Assembly (NCBI GenBank): GCA_036405135.1
Contig: DASWYF010000002.1
Location: 62,001 to 126,000 of the forward strand
Direction of reading: 5' to 3'
From: Verrucomicrobiia bacterium
Lineage (GTDB): Bacteria > Verrucomicrobiota > Verrucomicrobiia > Limisphaerales > JAEYXS01
DNA length: 64,000 nt
The notes under the pieces were generated by a model. It worked only from the letters and a program-made list of their open reading frames with translations, did not search any database and was not told the DNA's origin. How positions within the stretch are numbered: position 1 is the stretch's first letter; every line of letters begins with the position of its first letter. The position numbers and the translations under genes are program-made. Positions 43,012-52,088 of the stretch are shown here, piece by piece.

Positions 43012-44135
43012 AGTTTTCCGAGCTGCTGATCGATCTCCCTCGCGATCTTCTCTGCGGTCTTCCGCCATGTGAATACCTCGCTCCTTTTCCGTCCCTCTGC
43101 TGCCAGCTTTTCGCGCAACGCCCCGTTCTGCCAAAGTTCCGTCGCCGCTTCACCGATTGATGTCAAATCAAATGGATCGAACAGCCTTGCCGCACCTCCG
43201 GCTGTTTCCGGCAAGCTTGTTGTGTTTGAGCAAGCCACTGGGGCACCGAGGCTCATAGCCTCGATCACCGGCAATCCGAACCCCTCCGCGATCGATGGCT
43301 GCAACACTCCGATCGCTGTGGAATATCCCCATGCCAGATCCTCATTGCTGATGCGTCCGGGCAGCAAAACCTCGGACGCTCTGGGCAAACGTTTCAATGC
43401 CGGTTCGATCACTTCGTGTCGATAGCTCTCGGGACACGGTCCTGCCAGCACCAATGCCGGAAAATCCGGGTGCCTGCTTTGCAACGCCGCCCACGCTTCC
43501 AACAACCGCCGTTGATTCTTGTTCTCCGAAAAAGTTCCTACGTAAATGAAGAATGGCTTCATCAACCCTTTTGCCCATGACGGCGTCACTGCACTGGCCG
43601 GGGGCAGGGGAGTCAGTCCACAAGGTGCCGTGACAAACTTTTCCTTCGACTGCGGAAAACGACGTTCAAGGTAATTGCGGCAATAATCCGAGAGCACCAA
43701 AAGTTTCCTTGCCCGGCGAACGGCGTGATCCGATGCAAACCGGTTGATCCAATACTCCTTTCTACGTCCGCTCTGGATCCACGTGTCTCCGTGTTCGTAG
43801 ATATTGGAATCGAACAGATTGGCGATGCACGGCGCTCCAGACATCGGCACAAAGCAAGTCGTCGCAAACCCCAGATCACACTGGCTCTGCGCCCAAGTCC
43901 GGCCCAGTGACCACCAGGCGCGAAGTGCGAAGCTGCCGCCTGCCACCACCATGGCCGGTTTGCCGAAGCACTCTTTGAGCGGGTTTTCCTGCCCCTCCAC
44001 CGTGGGCAGCCAGTCCCAAGCCACATCCATGCTGGCCAGCGCCCGTGCCGTCTCCGTCACATGCCGGGCAGTGCCGGGCGCCTGCCCGATGAGGCTGGCG
44101 GGCGCGAGATCGATGCCGACGAGCGGACGTTTCAT
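43008..44135 (-). CDS. Glycosyltransferase family 4 (mannosyltransferase-like)
   Basis: A 375-residue GT-B enzyme starting MKRPLVGIDLAPASLIGQAPGTARH at 44135. The frame is open much further upstream on this strand, but that stretch is antisense to the O-antigen ligase and deoC and shows no similarity. FIYVGTFSENKNQRRLLEAWAAL and ALVLAGPCPESYR open the donor domain, and GVLQPSIAEGFGLPVIEAMSLGAPVACSN is the catalytic EX7E region. It is the only glycosyltransferase of the locus on the minus strand and overlaps the GT9 gene tail to tail. Divergent from the ligase-like gene. Confidence 0.88.
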   Translation of the reverse strand: MKRPLVGIDLAPASLIGQAPGTARHVTETARALASMDVAWDWLPTVEGQENPLKECFGKPAMVVAGGSFALRAWWSLGRTWAQSQCDLGFATTCFVPMSGAPCIANLFDSNIYEHGDTWIQSGRRKEYWINRFASDHAVRRARKLLVLSDYCRNYLERRFPQSKEKFVTAPCGLTPLPPASAVTPSWAKGLMKPFFIYVGTFSENKNQRRLLEAWAALQSRHPDFPALVLAGPCPESYRHEVIEPALKRLPRASEVLLPGRISNEDLAWGYSTAIGVLQPSIAEGFGLPVIEAMSLGAPVACSNTTSLPETAGGAARLFDPFDLTSIGEAATELWQNGALREKLAAEGRKRSEVFTWRKTAEKIAREIDQQLGKL

Positions 44136-44270
44136 TTCTGTTTCTTGGCTTGCACGGGCATCACATGTTAAAGTGTCCCCGTCGATGCTTTGGAAATCAT
44201 TCTTGAAAAGAACCGTCCAGTCCAGTTCAGTCGCCAGACCGGTTGCTGACAATTTAACCGGCAAATCGTG

Positions 44271-45806
44271 ATGCAGTCCAATTGGCACAGTAATCCGCGT
44301 TTCTGGCTCGGGCTTTTTGCCGTGCTGGGTGGCAGCCTTTTCTTGGGCTACTTCTTGGCCTACTGGAGTTCCTTTGGGGCGATTTTTCTGGCCGTCCTCT
44401 TTTTGGGGACCCTCTTTTTCTTTCTCAGTCCCAAGTGGTGGTGGATTCCCGTTCCAGCCTCCTTTGCTGCCGGCGGCGTGCTCTATTTCGGTTTTAAACT
44501 CTACGCCCACGAACTCACTCTCTTGCTTTGCTCCCTTCCTCTTTTCTTTGCCGTCGCGCTCCGGTTCAGGTCTTTCTATCAATACCGCAAGATTCTGCCT
44601 TGGACCTATTACCTCTTGGGCGCATACCTCTGCGCGCACATGGTCTGGAGCGTCGGTGCTGCCCGTATCTTGGGTGAGGGCGGCACTGGTAACATCGTGC
44701 GCCATTACTCGTGGGCTTTGTGGCCCATGATCTTCGGCATGCTCTTCGTCTGGTTCGGCTCCATCAAGTATTTGAAAGCCGCCCTCTACCTTCTCGTCGG
44801 TGCCTATCTCCTGCGCGTGGTCGTCACCATTCTGTCGGACTACATCGGCGGCTTCTTTTACATTCCCTATATCAATTACGTTCTTCCCGGCTCCACTCCC
44901 GGTGAGACGGATGATCTCCGTACCAGCGGCCTGGGTTTGGTGGCCTTCGCCACTATCTTTGTCTGCATAGCCCGCACCTGGCAGACCCGTACTATCGCCG
45001 TCCTTATCGTGGCATTGGGCTTCGTAGGATTGCTGCTGGGTGGCGGTCGCGTAGCCATCGCCATGGGGTTGCTCATACCCGTCGCTGCGGCCGTCGCCGC
45101 CAAGCGCTTTGCCTGGGTCATCTCCGCCGGAGCCGCCGGTCTTCTCTTCGTCGCCTCCCTTAATCTCTATCCCGGCCTTTTGGATCGGGCGGATTCCCGC
45201 ATCCAGCGCACCCTGAGCATTTTGGTTTTGGAAAAAGGCGCCGTGCAGGCTCACGCAGACACCGCCTCCAGCAACTACTGGCACGAACGCCTTCGGGACA
45301 TCGCCATCGATCGCTGGCTGGCCGATGCCGGCAGCTTCTTCTTTGGCAACCGCGTCAAAAAATTCGATGCCGAACTGCTCTTCGTCCACAGCCAGCAGGA
45401 ATGGTCCTTTGAACACGCCATCGATCAAGCCTCGGATGTCGGCGCCTATGAGACCGGCTGGTTCTCCGTGCTCGCCAATTCCGGCATGTTCGGCTTCGCC
45501 TGTTACATGGCCCTCTTCATGCAATTCATCGGCCGTCCCATTGCCCATCTTTATCGTGATGGTGTCAAGGACGTCACCGGCGGCATCTGCTTCATCAGCG
45601 TTTATTTCACCACCATGTGGCTCGTCTTTGGCTGGACCTTTGGTGCCTATCCCAGCTTTGAGATCATGCTCCTCATCATCGCGAACGTCGCCATATACGA
45701 CGCCGCCCGTGAACGCACCCGTGCTGGTGCGGAAGCTGTGGCTGCTGCCCACGTTGCCCAACCCGAGATCGCCCCACCCGCACTTGCTCCCGCCAGTGTC
45801 AATTGA
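44271..45806 (+). CDS. O-antigen ligase/polymerase-like membrane protein
   Basis: A 511-residue polytopic protein; ATG at 44271, with an alternative GTG one codon upstream. About 11 membrane helices are visible, for example LGLFAVLGGSLFLGYFLAYW, LLLCSLPLFFAVALRF and LIVALGFVGLLLGGGRVAIAMGLLI. A large periplasmic loop (residues about 315-390: RIQRTLSILVLEKG, HERLRDIAIDRWL) precedes the conserved H-x-region seen in WaaL/Wzy proteins. GGGRVAIA supplies the conserved Arg. It would join or polymerise glycan on the periplasmic side. An Ala/Pro-rich tail ends it. Ligase versus polymerase cannot be decided. Confidence 0.72.
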   Translation: MQSNWHSNPRFWLGLFAVLGGSLFLGYFLAYWSSFGAIFLAVLFLGTLFFFLSPKWWWIPVPASFAAGGVLYFGFKLYAHELTLLLCSLPLFFAVALRFRSFYQYRKILPWTYYLLGAYLCAHMVWSVGAARILGEGGTGNIVRHYSWALWPMIFGMLFVWFGSIKYLKAALYLLVGAYLLRVVVTILSDYIGGFFYIPYINYVLPGSTPGETDDLRTSGLGLVAFATIFVCIARTWQTRTIAVLIVALGFVGLLLGGGRVAIAMGLLIPVAAAVAAKRFAWVISAGAAGLLFVASLNLYPGLLDRADSRIQRTLSILVLEKGAVQAHADTASSNYWHERLRDIAIDRWLADAGSFFFGNRVKKFDAELLFVHSQQEWSFEHAIDQASDVGAYETGWFSVLANSGMFGFACYMALFMQFIGRPIAHLYRDGVKDVTGGICFISVYFTTMWLVFGWTFGAYPSFEIMLLIIANVAIYDAARERTRAGAEAVAAAHVAQPEIAPPALAPASVN

Positions 45807-45833
45807 TCCGCACGCATCCCATAAAGTTTTCCT

Positions 45834-46523
45834 ATGAGCCTTACTTTGACCCCGCTCGAAATCGCCAAATACATCGACCACACCTTGCTCAAACCCGAGG
45901 CCACCTCGAAAGAGATTGAGAAACTCTGCGCCGAAGCACGGGAACACAAATTCCGTTCCGTCTGCGTGAACGGCTCCCGCGTGGAGCTGGCCGCCTCCCT
46001 GCTGGAGGACTCCGGCGTGCTCGTCGCCGCTGTCGTCGGTTTTCCCCTTGGTGCAGCCGATGCCGATGTGAAACGCTACGAGACCGAGGTTGCCGTTGAT
46101 ATGGGCGCCCAGGAGATCGATGTCGTCATGAACATTGGCCGCTTCAAAGACGGGTTTCACGGCTACATCGTCCGCGAACTCCGCGACATCGTGGAAGCTG
46201 CCGATGACCGCCAGGTAAAAGTCATTCTTGAAACGAGCCTCCTCAGTGATGAAGAGATCGTGCAAGCCTGCAAACTCGCGCTCGAAGCTGAAGTCCACTT
46301 CGTCAAAACCTCCACCGGCTTCGGAAAGGGCGGAGCCACGCTTGAGCACGTGAAACTCATGCGCGAAACCGTAGGGCGCAACTGCGGCGTGAAAGCCTCG
46401 GGTGGCATCCGGGATGCCAAAACCGCCATGGCCATGATCGGGGCCGGCGCCAGCCGCCTCGGCACCTCTGCCAGCGTAGCCATCATACAGGGCCTTGCTA
46501 CAGACTTCTCCACCGCTTACTGA
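45834..46523 (+). CDS. deoC: Deoxyribose-phosphate aldolase
   Basis: A 229-residue class I aldolase that cleaves 2-deoxyribose-5-phosphate to glyceraldehyde-3-phosphate and acetaldehyde. IAKYIDHTLLKPEATSKEIEKLC is the N-terminal hallmark, VAAVVGFPLGAADADVK the second, and the Schiff-base lysine is Lys158 in VHFVKTSTGFGKGGATLEHV. KASGGIRDAKTAMAMIGAGASRLGTS is the phosphate loop; the second Lys of the relay is in GVKASGG. It follows the ligase-like gene by 27 bases but is functionally separate. Confidence 0.96.
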   Translation: MSLTLTPLEIAKYIDHTLLKPEATSKEIEKLCAEAREHKFRSVCVNGSRVELAASLLEDSGVLVAAVVGFPLGAADADVKRYETEVAVDMGAQEIDVVMNIGRFKDGFHGYIVRELRDIVEAADDRQVKVILETSLLSDEEIVQACKLALEAEVHFVKTSTGFGKGGATLEHVKLMRETVGRNCGVKASGGIRDAKTAMAMIGAGASRLGTSASVAIIQGLATDFSTAY

Positions 46524-46941
46524 TCGTGGGATCAGTGCTGCGTTCCGTAAATCTGTGGCTCCTTGGCCCTGATGTGACTTCATCATGGCTTCACTCTAAA
46601 AAGGGGGGTAGGACATTGGCTGTCCATGTGGATTTTAATGCCTGTTTTTTAAAAAATACGCAACCTGCTTGCTATCAAAACGTTGCGCTTCCTGCTTGGG
46701 TTGATTTGAAAATTTCCTAAAAATATTTTCCACCTTTTCCTCAATTCTGTTGATGCCTCTGTTGCGTCTGTATTCTGGGGCACCTTGTCGGCAGCCTTAC
46801 CTTCGGCTATCTCGGTAAATCCATGCGCAAATTCTTTCGCCATTTCATTAAAAGCGATTCGCCACAGTATTTCTTGAACCGCTCTAAAACAAAAAAGCCC
46901 GGAGAGTTGTCCTCTCCGGGCTTTGAAGATTTTAACTATTT
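46524..46941. other. Gene-free convergent region with a terminator
   Basis: No gene seen between deoC and the pseudopilin gene. A short frame on the minus strand crosses the terminator and is not credible. 46891-46925 holds the terminator; the rest is AT-rich (for example TTTTTTAAAAAATAC near 46645-46660) and without clear motifs. Confidence 0.5.
46891..46925 (-). terminator. Terminator of the pseudopilin-lipoprotein operon
   Basis: AAAGCCCGGAGAG (46895-46907) pairs over 13 bp with CTCTCCGGGCTTT (46913-46925) around TTGTC. On the minus strand a T6 run follows (46892-46897). It is 16 bases past the stop of the gene at 46942. Confidence 0.92.
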
Positions 46942-47937
46942 TTAATCCTTGGCCAGGATTGACCACATGCCGCGCTGCACAGTGGCGTTCATCGCGTTCG
47001 TCGTTGTTTTTTGCGGCAGCAAAAACTCCGCATGCCCGTCCGCAAACGCGTAGTTGAAACCATCGCTGTGATGAACTGCCAACGTCTGATTATAGTCGGT
47101 GATGCCGGTGATGGCGGTCACACCATCAGGCCGATAACCGATGTGCGAGCGCATGCCGCTGCCCACGAATGGCACATCGATCCAGGCGATCCAGTTGCCC
47201 ACCAGCTGTTCGGTGAGATGGGTTCTTTCTGTCGTCCGGATGGTTTCTGCGGGAGCTTGCAACAAACCGGTGCGCACTGCGGGTAAACGGCTGTATTTGA
47301 AGTTGGGCAAGGTCACATTCGCGACGATATCAATACCATTGGGATCTTTGCCGCCGTGTTTGCCCCAAGGCATCGAGCGGCTCGAAGAGAAGGAATACAC
47401 GATCCCCATGCCGGTTTGAACGCTTGAAGAAACCGTTGTGTTGATGGGGGAGCCGCCGTTGATGGCTGAGGTAGAGGCATCCAAACGATAGCGCGGCATC
47501 GCGTAGCTGCGCCGCACTTCACTATTGGCCGGGGCCGGATAGTAACGATCCGAGGGACAGGTGAAAACCCCTCGTGGCGTCATGATTGTGGTCGGCTTTC
47601 CGCCAATGATCGTGGCCGAAGCGGATGAGAGATCGCCACCGAGGTATTTGAACAGCAGTTTATCCCACGAGTTGTAAGGCGAGTCGCCTTCCAATGCCAT
47701 CGAGGCATACTCCACTTTTTCGGAGTTGTCGGCGGTGTACATGCCCCCCGCCAGACCGATCTGTTTCAGGCTGGATAGGCATTTGGTGGATTGCGCCTTG
47801 GCTTTGGCGTTTGCCAGTGCTGGCAATAACATACCGGCGAGGATTGCGATGATCGCGATCACGACCAGCAGTTCAATGAGCGTGAAGGCCAAACTTTCCG
47901 GGTGTCTGGTTCCCTGATGCTGATGGGTTGTTTTCAT
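46942..47937 (-). CDS. Type II secretion/prepilin-like protein with H-X9-DG motif
   Basis: A 331-residue protein. The leader and cleavage region is [34 protein letters not shown], with Phe-Thr-Leu-Ile-Glu at the prepilin peptidase site. [22 protein letters not shown] at the C-terminus is the H-X9-DG motif that defines the expanded DUF1559-type pilin-like family of Verrucomicrobia and Planctomycetes. The mature head is about 290 residues, larger than true pilins. Members are numerous per genome and have unknown surface roles. It follows the lipoprotein gene by 33 bases, so the two form an operon. Confidence 0.88.
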   Translation of the reverse strand: MKTTHQHQGTRHPESLAFTLIELLVVIAIIAILAGMLLPALANAKAKAQSTKCLSSLKQIGLAGGMYTADNSEKVEYASMALEGDSPYNSWDKLLFKYLGGDLSSASATIIGGKPTTIMTPRGVFTCPSDRYYPAPANSEVRRSYAMPRYRLDASTSAINGGSPINTTVSSSVQTGMGIVYSFSSSRSMPWGKHGGKDPNGIDIVANVTLPNFKYSRLPAVRTGLLQAPAETIRTTERTHLTEQLVGNWIAWIDVPFVGSGMRSHIGYRPDGVTAITGITDYNQTLAVHHSDGFNYAFADGHAEFLLPQKTTTNAMNATVQRGMWSILAKD

Positions 47938-47970
47938 GGTTTGGGCGGTTGGACATTAGTTTCGCGAAAT

Positions 47971-48516
47971 TCAAGGAGTTGCCGTGGCATCGGCCAGTTC
48001 CACTTTCAAGGTTTGGGCGTTGACCACATACTTTTTGCCAGCAGGTGGAGCCGGAAGAGCTTTGACCACTTTATACCTTACCAGTTCGTTCAGGTCGGTC
48101 ACAGGGTCACGGAATTTAATCAGCCATTGATCATAAGCCTTTTGCTCATCGGGCGTTTTAAATTGGGGGTAGGGCTCCGGAGAAAAGTTGCTGCGTCGCA
48201 TGTTGAACTGGGCAAGCAGTTCGTTCAAATATTGGATGTCATTCATCGTTTGGCCATCATCTCCTTTAGGACGATTGGCATCTGAGAATTCGGGGGCTGC
48301 TGGAAACATCGGAGCACTTGTATCCACCGGCGGAGGTGCGGCTTCTGTTCCGCTGCTGGCACTGGTGCCTCCAGGCGGAGGGGGCGCCATCATATCTACA
48401 CCAGTTGCAACAGATGTGGATGCCGCAGGACTTGGGCCGGGTAATTCCTCATCCTCTTTCCCGCAACCCGCTGCTATGACTGCCGTCAACGCTCCTATTA
48501 ATAAGATTCGCTTCAT
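47971..48516 (-). CDS. Lipoprotein, hypothetical
   Basis: A 181-residue protein with a lipoprotein signal: MKRILLIGALTAVIAAGCGKEDEE, lipobox IAAGC with the Cys at residue 18. A Pro/Ala/Ser-rich stretch (residues about 30-70) leads to a C-terminal domain of about 100 residues, ending AGKKYVVNAQTLKVELADA, a motif I have seen repeatedly in Verrucomicrobia lipoproteins next to pilin-like genes. No enzyme motif. It likely sits in the membrane and is co-transcribed with the pseudopilin at 46942. Confidence 0.75.
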   Translation of the reverse strand: MKRILLIGALTAVIAAGCGKEDEELPGPSPAASTSVATGVDMMAPPPPGGTSASSGTEAAPPPVDTSAPMFPAAPEFSDANRPKGDDGQTMNDIQYLNELLAQFNMRRSNFSPEPYPQFKTPDEQKAYDQWLIKFRDPVTDLNELVRYKVVKALPAPPAGKKYVVNAQTLKVELADATATP

Positions 48517-48992
48517 GTGAATGTGTTAACACTATAAATCTGCTAAAGATGCGGCACATTCAAGTGACCTTCGGTACGCATTTTGGGTGGTTTTGCAACT
48601 ACTTGATTTTCAATGTGTTGCAGGTGGGGGTTGAGGGGGTGGAAGCGGGTTTTTAAGGGACGCAAGGTCACACATATAGTCTTAACGATTTCATTTTTGG
48701 ACACTATTTCTGATAATGCCGCAGAAATTTCATACCTTTGCTTAAACACCCATCCCTATTATATCAAAGCTGCGCCACTCCCCATATGAACTAGAAAACC
48801 CCAAAATCACGTCCTAACTAATTCTAGGCCCGTTGCATTCAACCACCTGATGGTCAAGAATTATCATCGTCTCTTTCTTGAACCACTTGCGTTACCTATG
48901 TCCTGACTGCGCCCTCCGGTGCAACCGGCTGAATACAGAAAACTTGAAACTCTTCTTCAACGACCTCAAACCTATTCAGACGCTCAATAATC
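48517..48992. other. Gene-free region between the lipoprotein and SET-domain genes
   Basis: A divergent gap with AT-rich stretches (48640-48790) and no convincing gene; short frames on both strands lack any similarity or start signal. Promoters for both sides should lie here, but no clear hexamers stand out. Confidence 0.4.
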
Positions 48993-49385
48993 ATGCTCCT
49001 CGTCAAAACCCGCATCGCCACCAGTTCCATCCACGGCATGGGCCTCTTCGCCTCGGAACCTATACCACGCGGCACACCCTTTTGGCGCTTTGAGCCTGGC
49101 TTTGACCAGATCATCTCACCGGAACGTCTGCTCAAACTCCCGCTCTTGGCCCAGCAACACATCCGCTGGTTCGCTTACGTGAGCCAGACGGATGCTCACT
49201 ACATCCTCAGTGGTGATTTCTGCTGCTTCATGAATCATTCCGTGAACCCGAACACCGGCGCTCCTTCAAGCGGACAGCTTCCCGTGACGACCATCGCCCT
49301 TCGTGACATCGTCCTAGGCGAAGAACTGACCTGCGACTACTACGCTTTCGATGCCGAAGCCCGCCAGAAATTAATTTTGAAATGA
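48993..49385 (+). CDS. SET-domain protein
   Basis: A 130-residue protein that is essentially one SET domain. SSIHGMGLFASEPIPRGTPFWRF is the first SET motif (GxGxF-like), DFCCFMNHSVNPNTG the pseudo-knot NHSxxPN motif, and LRDIVLGEELTCDYYAF the GEELxxDY motif. SET domains transfer methyl from S-adenosylmethionine to lysine. All three motifs are present, so activity is plausible, but substrate is unknown. There is no post-SET cysteine cluster and no fused domain. Bacterial SET proteins in Chlamydia and others modify histone-like or own proteins. Confidence 0.85.
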   Translation: MLLVKTRIATSSIHGMGLFASEPIPRGTPFWRFEPGFDQIISPERLLKLPLLAQQHIRWFAYVSQTDAHYILSGDFCCFMNHSVNPNTGAPSSGQLPVTTIALRDIVLGEELTCDYYAFDAEARQKLILK

Positions 49386-49608
49386 CCGGGATGGACACTT
49401 GGATAGGGGTGTCTTCATCGGGTGTTGCCATGTCCTGAACCGCCGTCTTTCTGTCCCCTGAAAGCGTGGGCACTAAGTCATCCTGTTGCTGCATTTTCAA
49501 GCCGCTCCAGCCTCACTTCGGAAGTAACCGTCTTGTATTTTCAGGCAGGGAAGCAATGACCCATTCTCATTGCTAACATCTGCGTAGTCCGTTTATGTAA
49601 AGCCCCTT

Positions 49609-50952
49609 ATGGATAGTGCGAACAATCGCCCGTCAGGTGTTTTGGACCGGTGGTTTGGTATCACTGAGCGCGGCAGCACCGTGCGGCAGGAAGTCTTGAG
49701 CGGTCTGGCCACGTTCATGACCATGGCCTACATCATTTTCGTGAACCCGCTCATCCTCTCGAACGCGGGCATGCCCATGGCCGCTGTCATCGCCGCCACT
49801 TGCCTCGGCGCGGCTGTGCCATCGCTACTGATGGGATTGTGGGCGAATTACCCGCTCGCCCTCGCCAGCGGCATGGGCCTGAACGCCGCGCTCGTGGCCT
49901 ATGCGAACCAGCCCGGCATGAACTGGCAGACCATGATGGGCGTGGTGATCTTGGAGGGCATCATCATCCTGCTCCTCGTCCTCACCAAAGTGCGCGAGCA
50001 AGTGATGAACTCCATCCCCATCAACCTGAAACGCTCCATCGGCGTGGGCATCGGCCTCTTCATCGCCTTCCTCGGTCTGCAACAGATGGGCTGGGTGGCG
50101 AAAGGCGATGGCCCCGTTTTTCTCAAGCACGGTTCCTTCGCCATAAAGACCACATTGCTCGCCACCGCTGGTGTCGCCCTCATGGCCATGATGCTTGCGT
50201 GGCGTGTCCGTGGCGCGATCCTCTTTGGCATCCTCGGCACCGTTATCCTGAGCGTTGCTGTCGATTCCATTTCCGGCACTGCACAACCCTTGGTGCGCAT
50301 GCCGGATAAGCTCGTCGCCATGCCGGATTTCTCCACGTTCGCCCAAGCCGACTTCATGGCCGCTCTTAAGCCCAGCTTGCTTGCTGTGGTGTTCGCCTTT
50401 CTCATCACCGATTTCTTCGACACTATGGGCACCGTCATCGGCATCGGCGGGCAGGGCGGCTTCCTCGATAAGAACGGTCATCTGCCACGCTTGAATCGCG
50501 TCCTCGCTGTCGATTCCTTCGCCGCCATCTGGGGCGGCTTGTGTGGGGCCAGTTCCGCCACGACCTATATCGAAAGCGCCGCCGGTGTGAGCCAGGGCGG
50601 ACGCACCGGCCTCGTTTCTGTGGTGGTCGCCGCCTTATTTTCCCTCGCGCTATTTTTCTCACCCATCATCGGTATGGTTCCCGCCGTGGCGACGGCTCCG
50701 GCTCTGCTGATCGTCGGCTTCCTCATGGCCTCCGCTTTGAAAGAAATGGACTTTGCGAATCCCGAGGAAGGCTTGCCCGCCTTCTTCACCATGCTTTTGA
50801 TCCCGTTGGGTCAGAGCATCTCGTTCGGCATCGGCATGGGCATCATCAGCTATGTGATCGTACGCGTGTTGCGAGGAAAAGGCCGTGAAGTCTCGCTCTG
50901 GCTTTACGCCATCGCGGCATTGTTTCTGGCGAGTTTCATTTGGGGCCTGTAA
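49609..50952 (+). CDS. Purine permease, NCS2 family (AzgA/PbuG-like)
   Basis: A 447-residue polytopic inner membrane protein with about 12 to 14 helices. RWFGITERGSTVRQEVLSGLATFMTMAYIIFVNPLILSNAGMP is the N-terminal block of the adenine/guanine/hypoxanthine branch of NCS2. ITDFFDTMGTVIGIGGQGG is the conserved TMS8 motif (D and TMG) and GASSATTYIESAAGVSQGGRTGL the following TMS10 motif. It imports purine bases with protons. Just 9 bases separate it from anmK, though no functional tie is evident. Confidence 0.92.
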   Translation: MDSANNRPSGVLDRWFGITERGSTVRQEVLSGLATFMTMAYIIFVNPLILSNAGMPMAAVIAATCLGAAVPSLLMGLWANYPLALASGMGLNAALVAYANQPGMNWQTMMGVVILEGIIILLLVLTKVREQVMNSIPINLKRSIGVGIGLFIAFLGLQQMGWVAKGDGPVFLKHGSFAIKTTLLATAGVALMAMMLAWRVRGAILFGILGTVILSVAVDSISGTAQPLVRMPDKLVAMPDFSTFAQADFMAALKPSLLAVVFAFLITDFFDTMGTVIGIGGQGGFLDKNGHLPRLNRVLAVDSFAAIWGGLCGASSATTYIESAAGVSQGGRTGLVSVVVAALFSLALFFSPIIGMVPAVATAPALLIVGFLMASALKEMDFANPEEGLPAFFTMLLIPLGQSISFGIGMGIISYVIVRVLRGKGREVSLWLYAIAALFLASFIWGL

Positions 50953-50961
50953 AACCAAGCC

Positions 50962-52065
50962 ATGCACATCCTCGGCCTCATGTCCGGCACCAGCATAGAC
51001 GCGGCGGACTGCGCGCTCTGCACCATCACATGGTCCACCATGAAGCTAGAGGAACTCTGGTCCGTCCCATTTCCAAAGGTCCTGCAAAAACGCCTCCACA
51101 CCGCCGCCTCGAATCAAGCGACCACCTACGAACTCGGCCAGCTCCATCACGACCTCGGCCGCTTCTACGCCAAAGCTGCCACTAGCCATCCTGCAGTGAA
51201 GCGCGCCAAAGCCATCGGTCTCCACGGTCAAACCATTTTCCACAACGCCGATGCCAACGCCCCCGCCACCTGGCAGATCGGCGAACCCGCCTATCTCGCC
51301 CGCGCCCTCCGCGTGCCTATCGTCTACAACTTCCGCGCGAATGACCTCGCTGCCGGTGGACAGGGCGCACCCCTTGCCACCATGTTCCACGTCCGCGCCT
51401 TCGCGGAGCAGGGGAAGCATATCTGCGTGAATAATCTCGGCGGCATCAGCAACGTCACCTCCATCGACTGGCGCACCGCGAAAGCGAAATCCCCCAAACT
51501 CCAAGCCTTCGACACCGGCCCGGCCAACGTCCTCCTCGATCTCGCCCTACGCGAACACACCGGCGGCAAAAAGACCTTCGACAAAAACGGCCAACTCGCC
51601 CGCAAAGGAGTAGTGAACGCCAAGCTCCTGACCGACTGGCTAAAAAACCCTTACTTCCGCAAGGCTCCGCCTAAAAGCACTGGACGCGAACTCTTCGGCG
51701 AGCCCTTCTGGCACAAGCATTCCAAAGCTCTCCACGCGCTTATTCTCGAAGATCGCCTCGCCACTCTCACCGAATTCACCGCCTCTTCTCTCGCGTTGAA
51801 CTACACCCAGCATCTCCCGCAACCCATCGATAAGATCATCCTCTGCGGCGGTGGCGCGATGAACGGCTTTCTGCGCGAACGCATCGCCGCCAATGTAAAA
51901 GCCGAAGTCAGCACCACCGATTCCCTCGGCTGGCCCACCCAAAGCATCGAAGCCGCCGCCTTCGCGTTACTCGCCTGGCAACGCCTCCACGGCCTCCCCG
52001 GAAATCTCCCCAGCACCACCGGCGCAAAAGAAGCGAGCTTGCTTGGTTGCATCTGCGAGGTCTAA
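50962..52065 (+). CDS. anmK: Anhydro-N-acetylmuramic acid kinase
   Basis: A 367-residue sugar kinase that hydrolyses and phosphorylates 1,6-anhydro-N-acetylmuramic acid to MurNAc-6-phosphate in cell-wall recycling. HILGLMSGTSIDAADCALC is the ATP loop (GTSxD), IGLHGQTIFHN and VYNFRANDLAAGGQGAPLATMFH the substrate region with the catalytic Asp in RxxDxxxGGxGAP, and NNLGGISNVT the phosphate 2 motif. FDTGPANVLLD and ILCGGGAMNGFL follow. Length is normal. It lies downstream of the purine permease. Confidence 0.95.
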   Translation: MHILGLMSGTSIDAADCALCTITWSTMKLEELWSVPFPKVLQKRLHTAASNQATTYELGQLHHDLGRFYAKAATSHPAVKRAKAIGLHGQTIFHNADANAPATWQIGEPAYLARALRVPIVYNFRANDLAAGGQGAPLATMFHVRAFAEQGKHICVNNLGGISNVTSIDWRTAKAKSPKLQAFDTGPANVLLDLALREHTGGKKTFDKNGQLARKGVVNAKLLTDWLKNPYFRKAPPKSTGRELFGEPFWHKHSKALHALILEDRLATLTEFTASSLALNYTQHLPQPIDKIILCGGGAMNGFLRERIAANVKAEVSTTDSLGWPTQSIEAAAFALLAWQRLHGLPGNLPSTTGAKEASLLGCICEV

Positions 52066-52088
52066 AGCGGGCGCTGCCTCAGTTCCTT

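Noticed and set aside
44136-46586. A very long minus-strand open frame continuing upstream of the GT4 gene (43008-46586)
   Set aside because: It is antisense to the ligase-like gene and deoC, which both have clear family motifs; the translated sequence is repetitive Gly/Asp/His-rich without similarity, as expected for a GC-rich shadow frame.
46649-46966. 105-codon minus-strand frame after deoC
   Set aside because: It crosses the strong terminator at 46891-46925 and overlaps the end of the pseudopilin gene.
48878-49093. 71-codon plus-strand frame before the SET-domain gene
   Set aside because: It overlaps the SET gene in another frame and shows no similarity; Cys/His content is chance.
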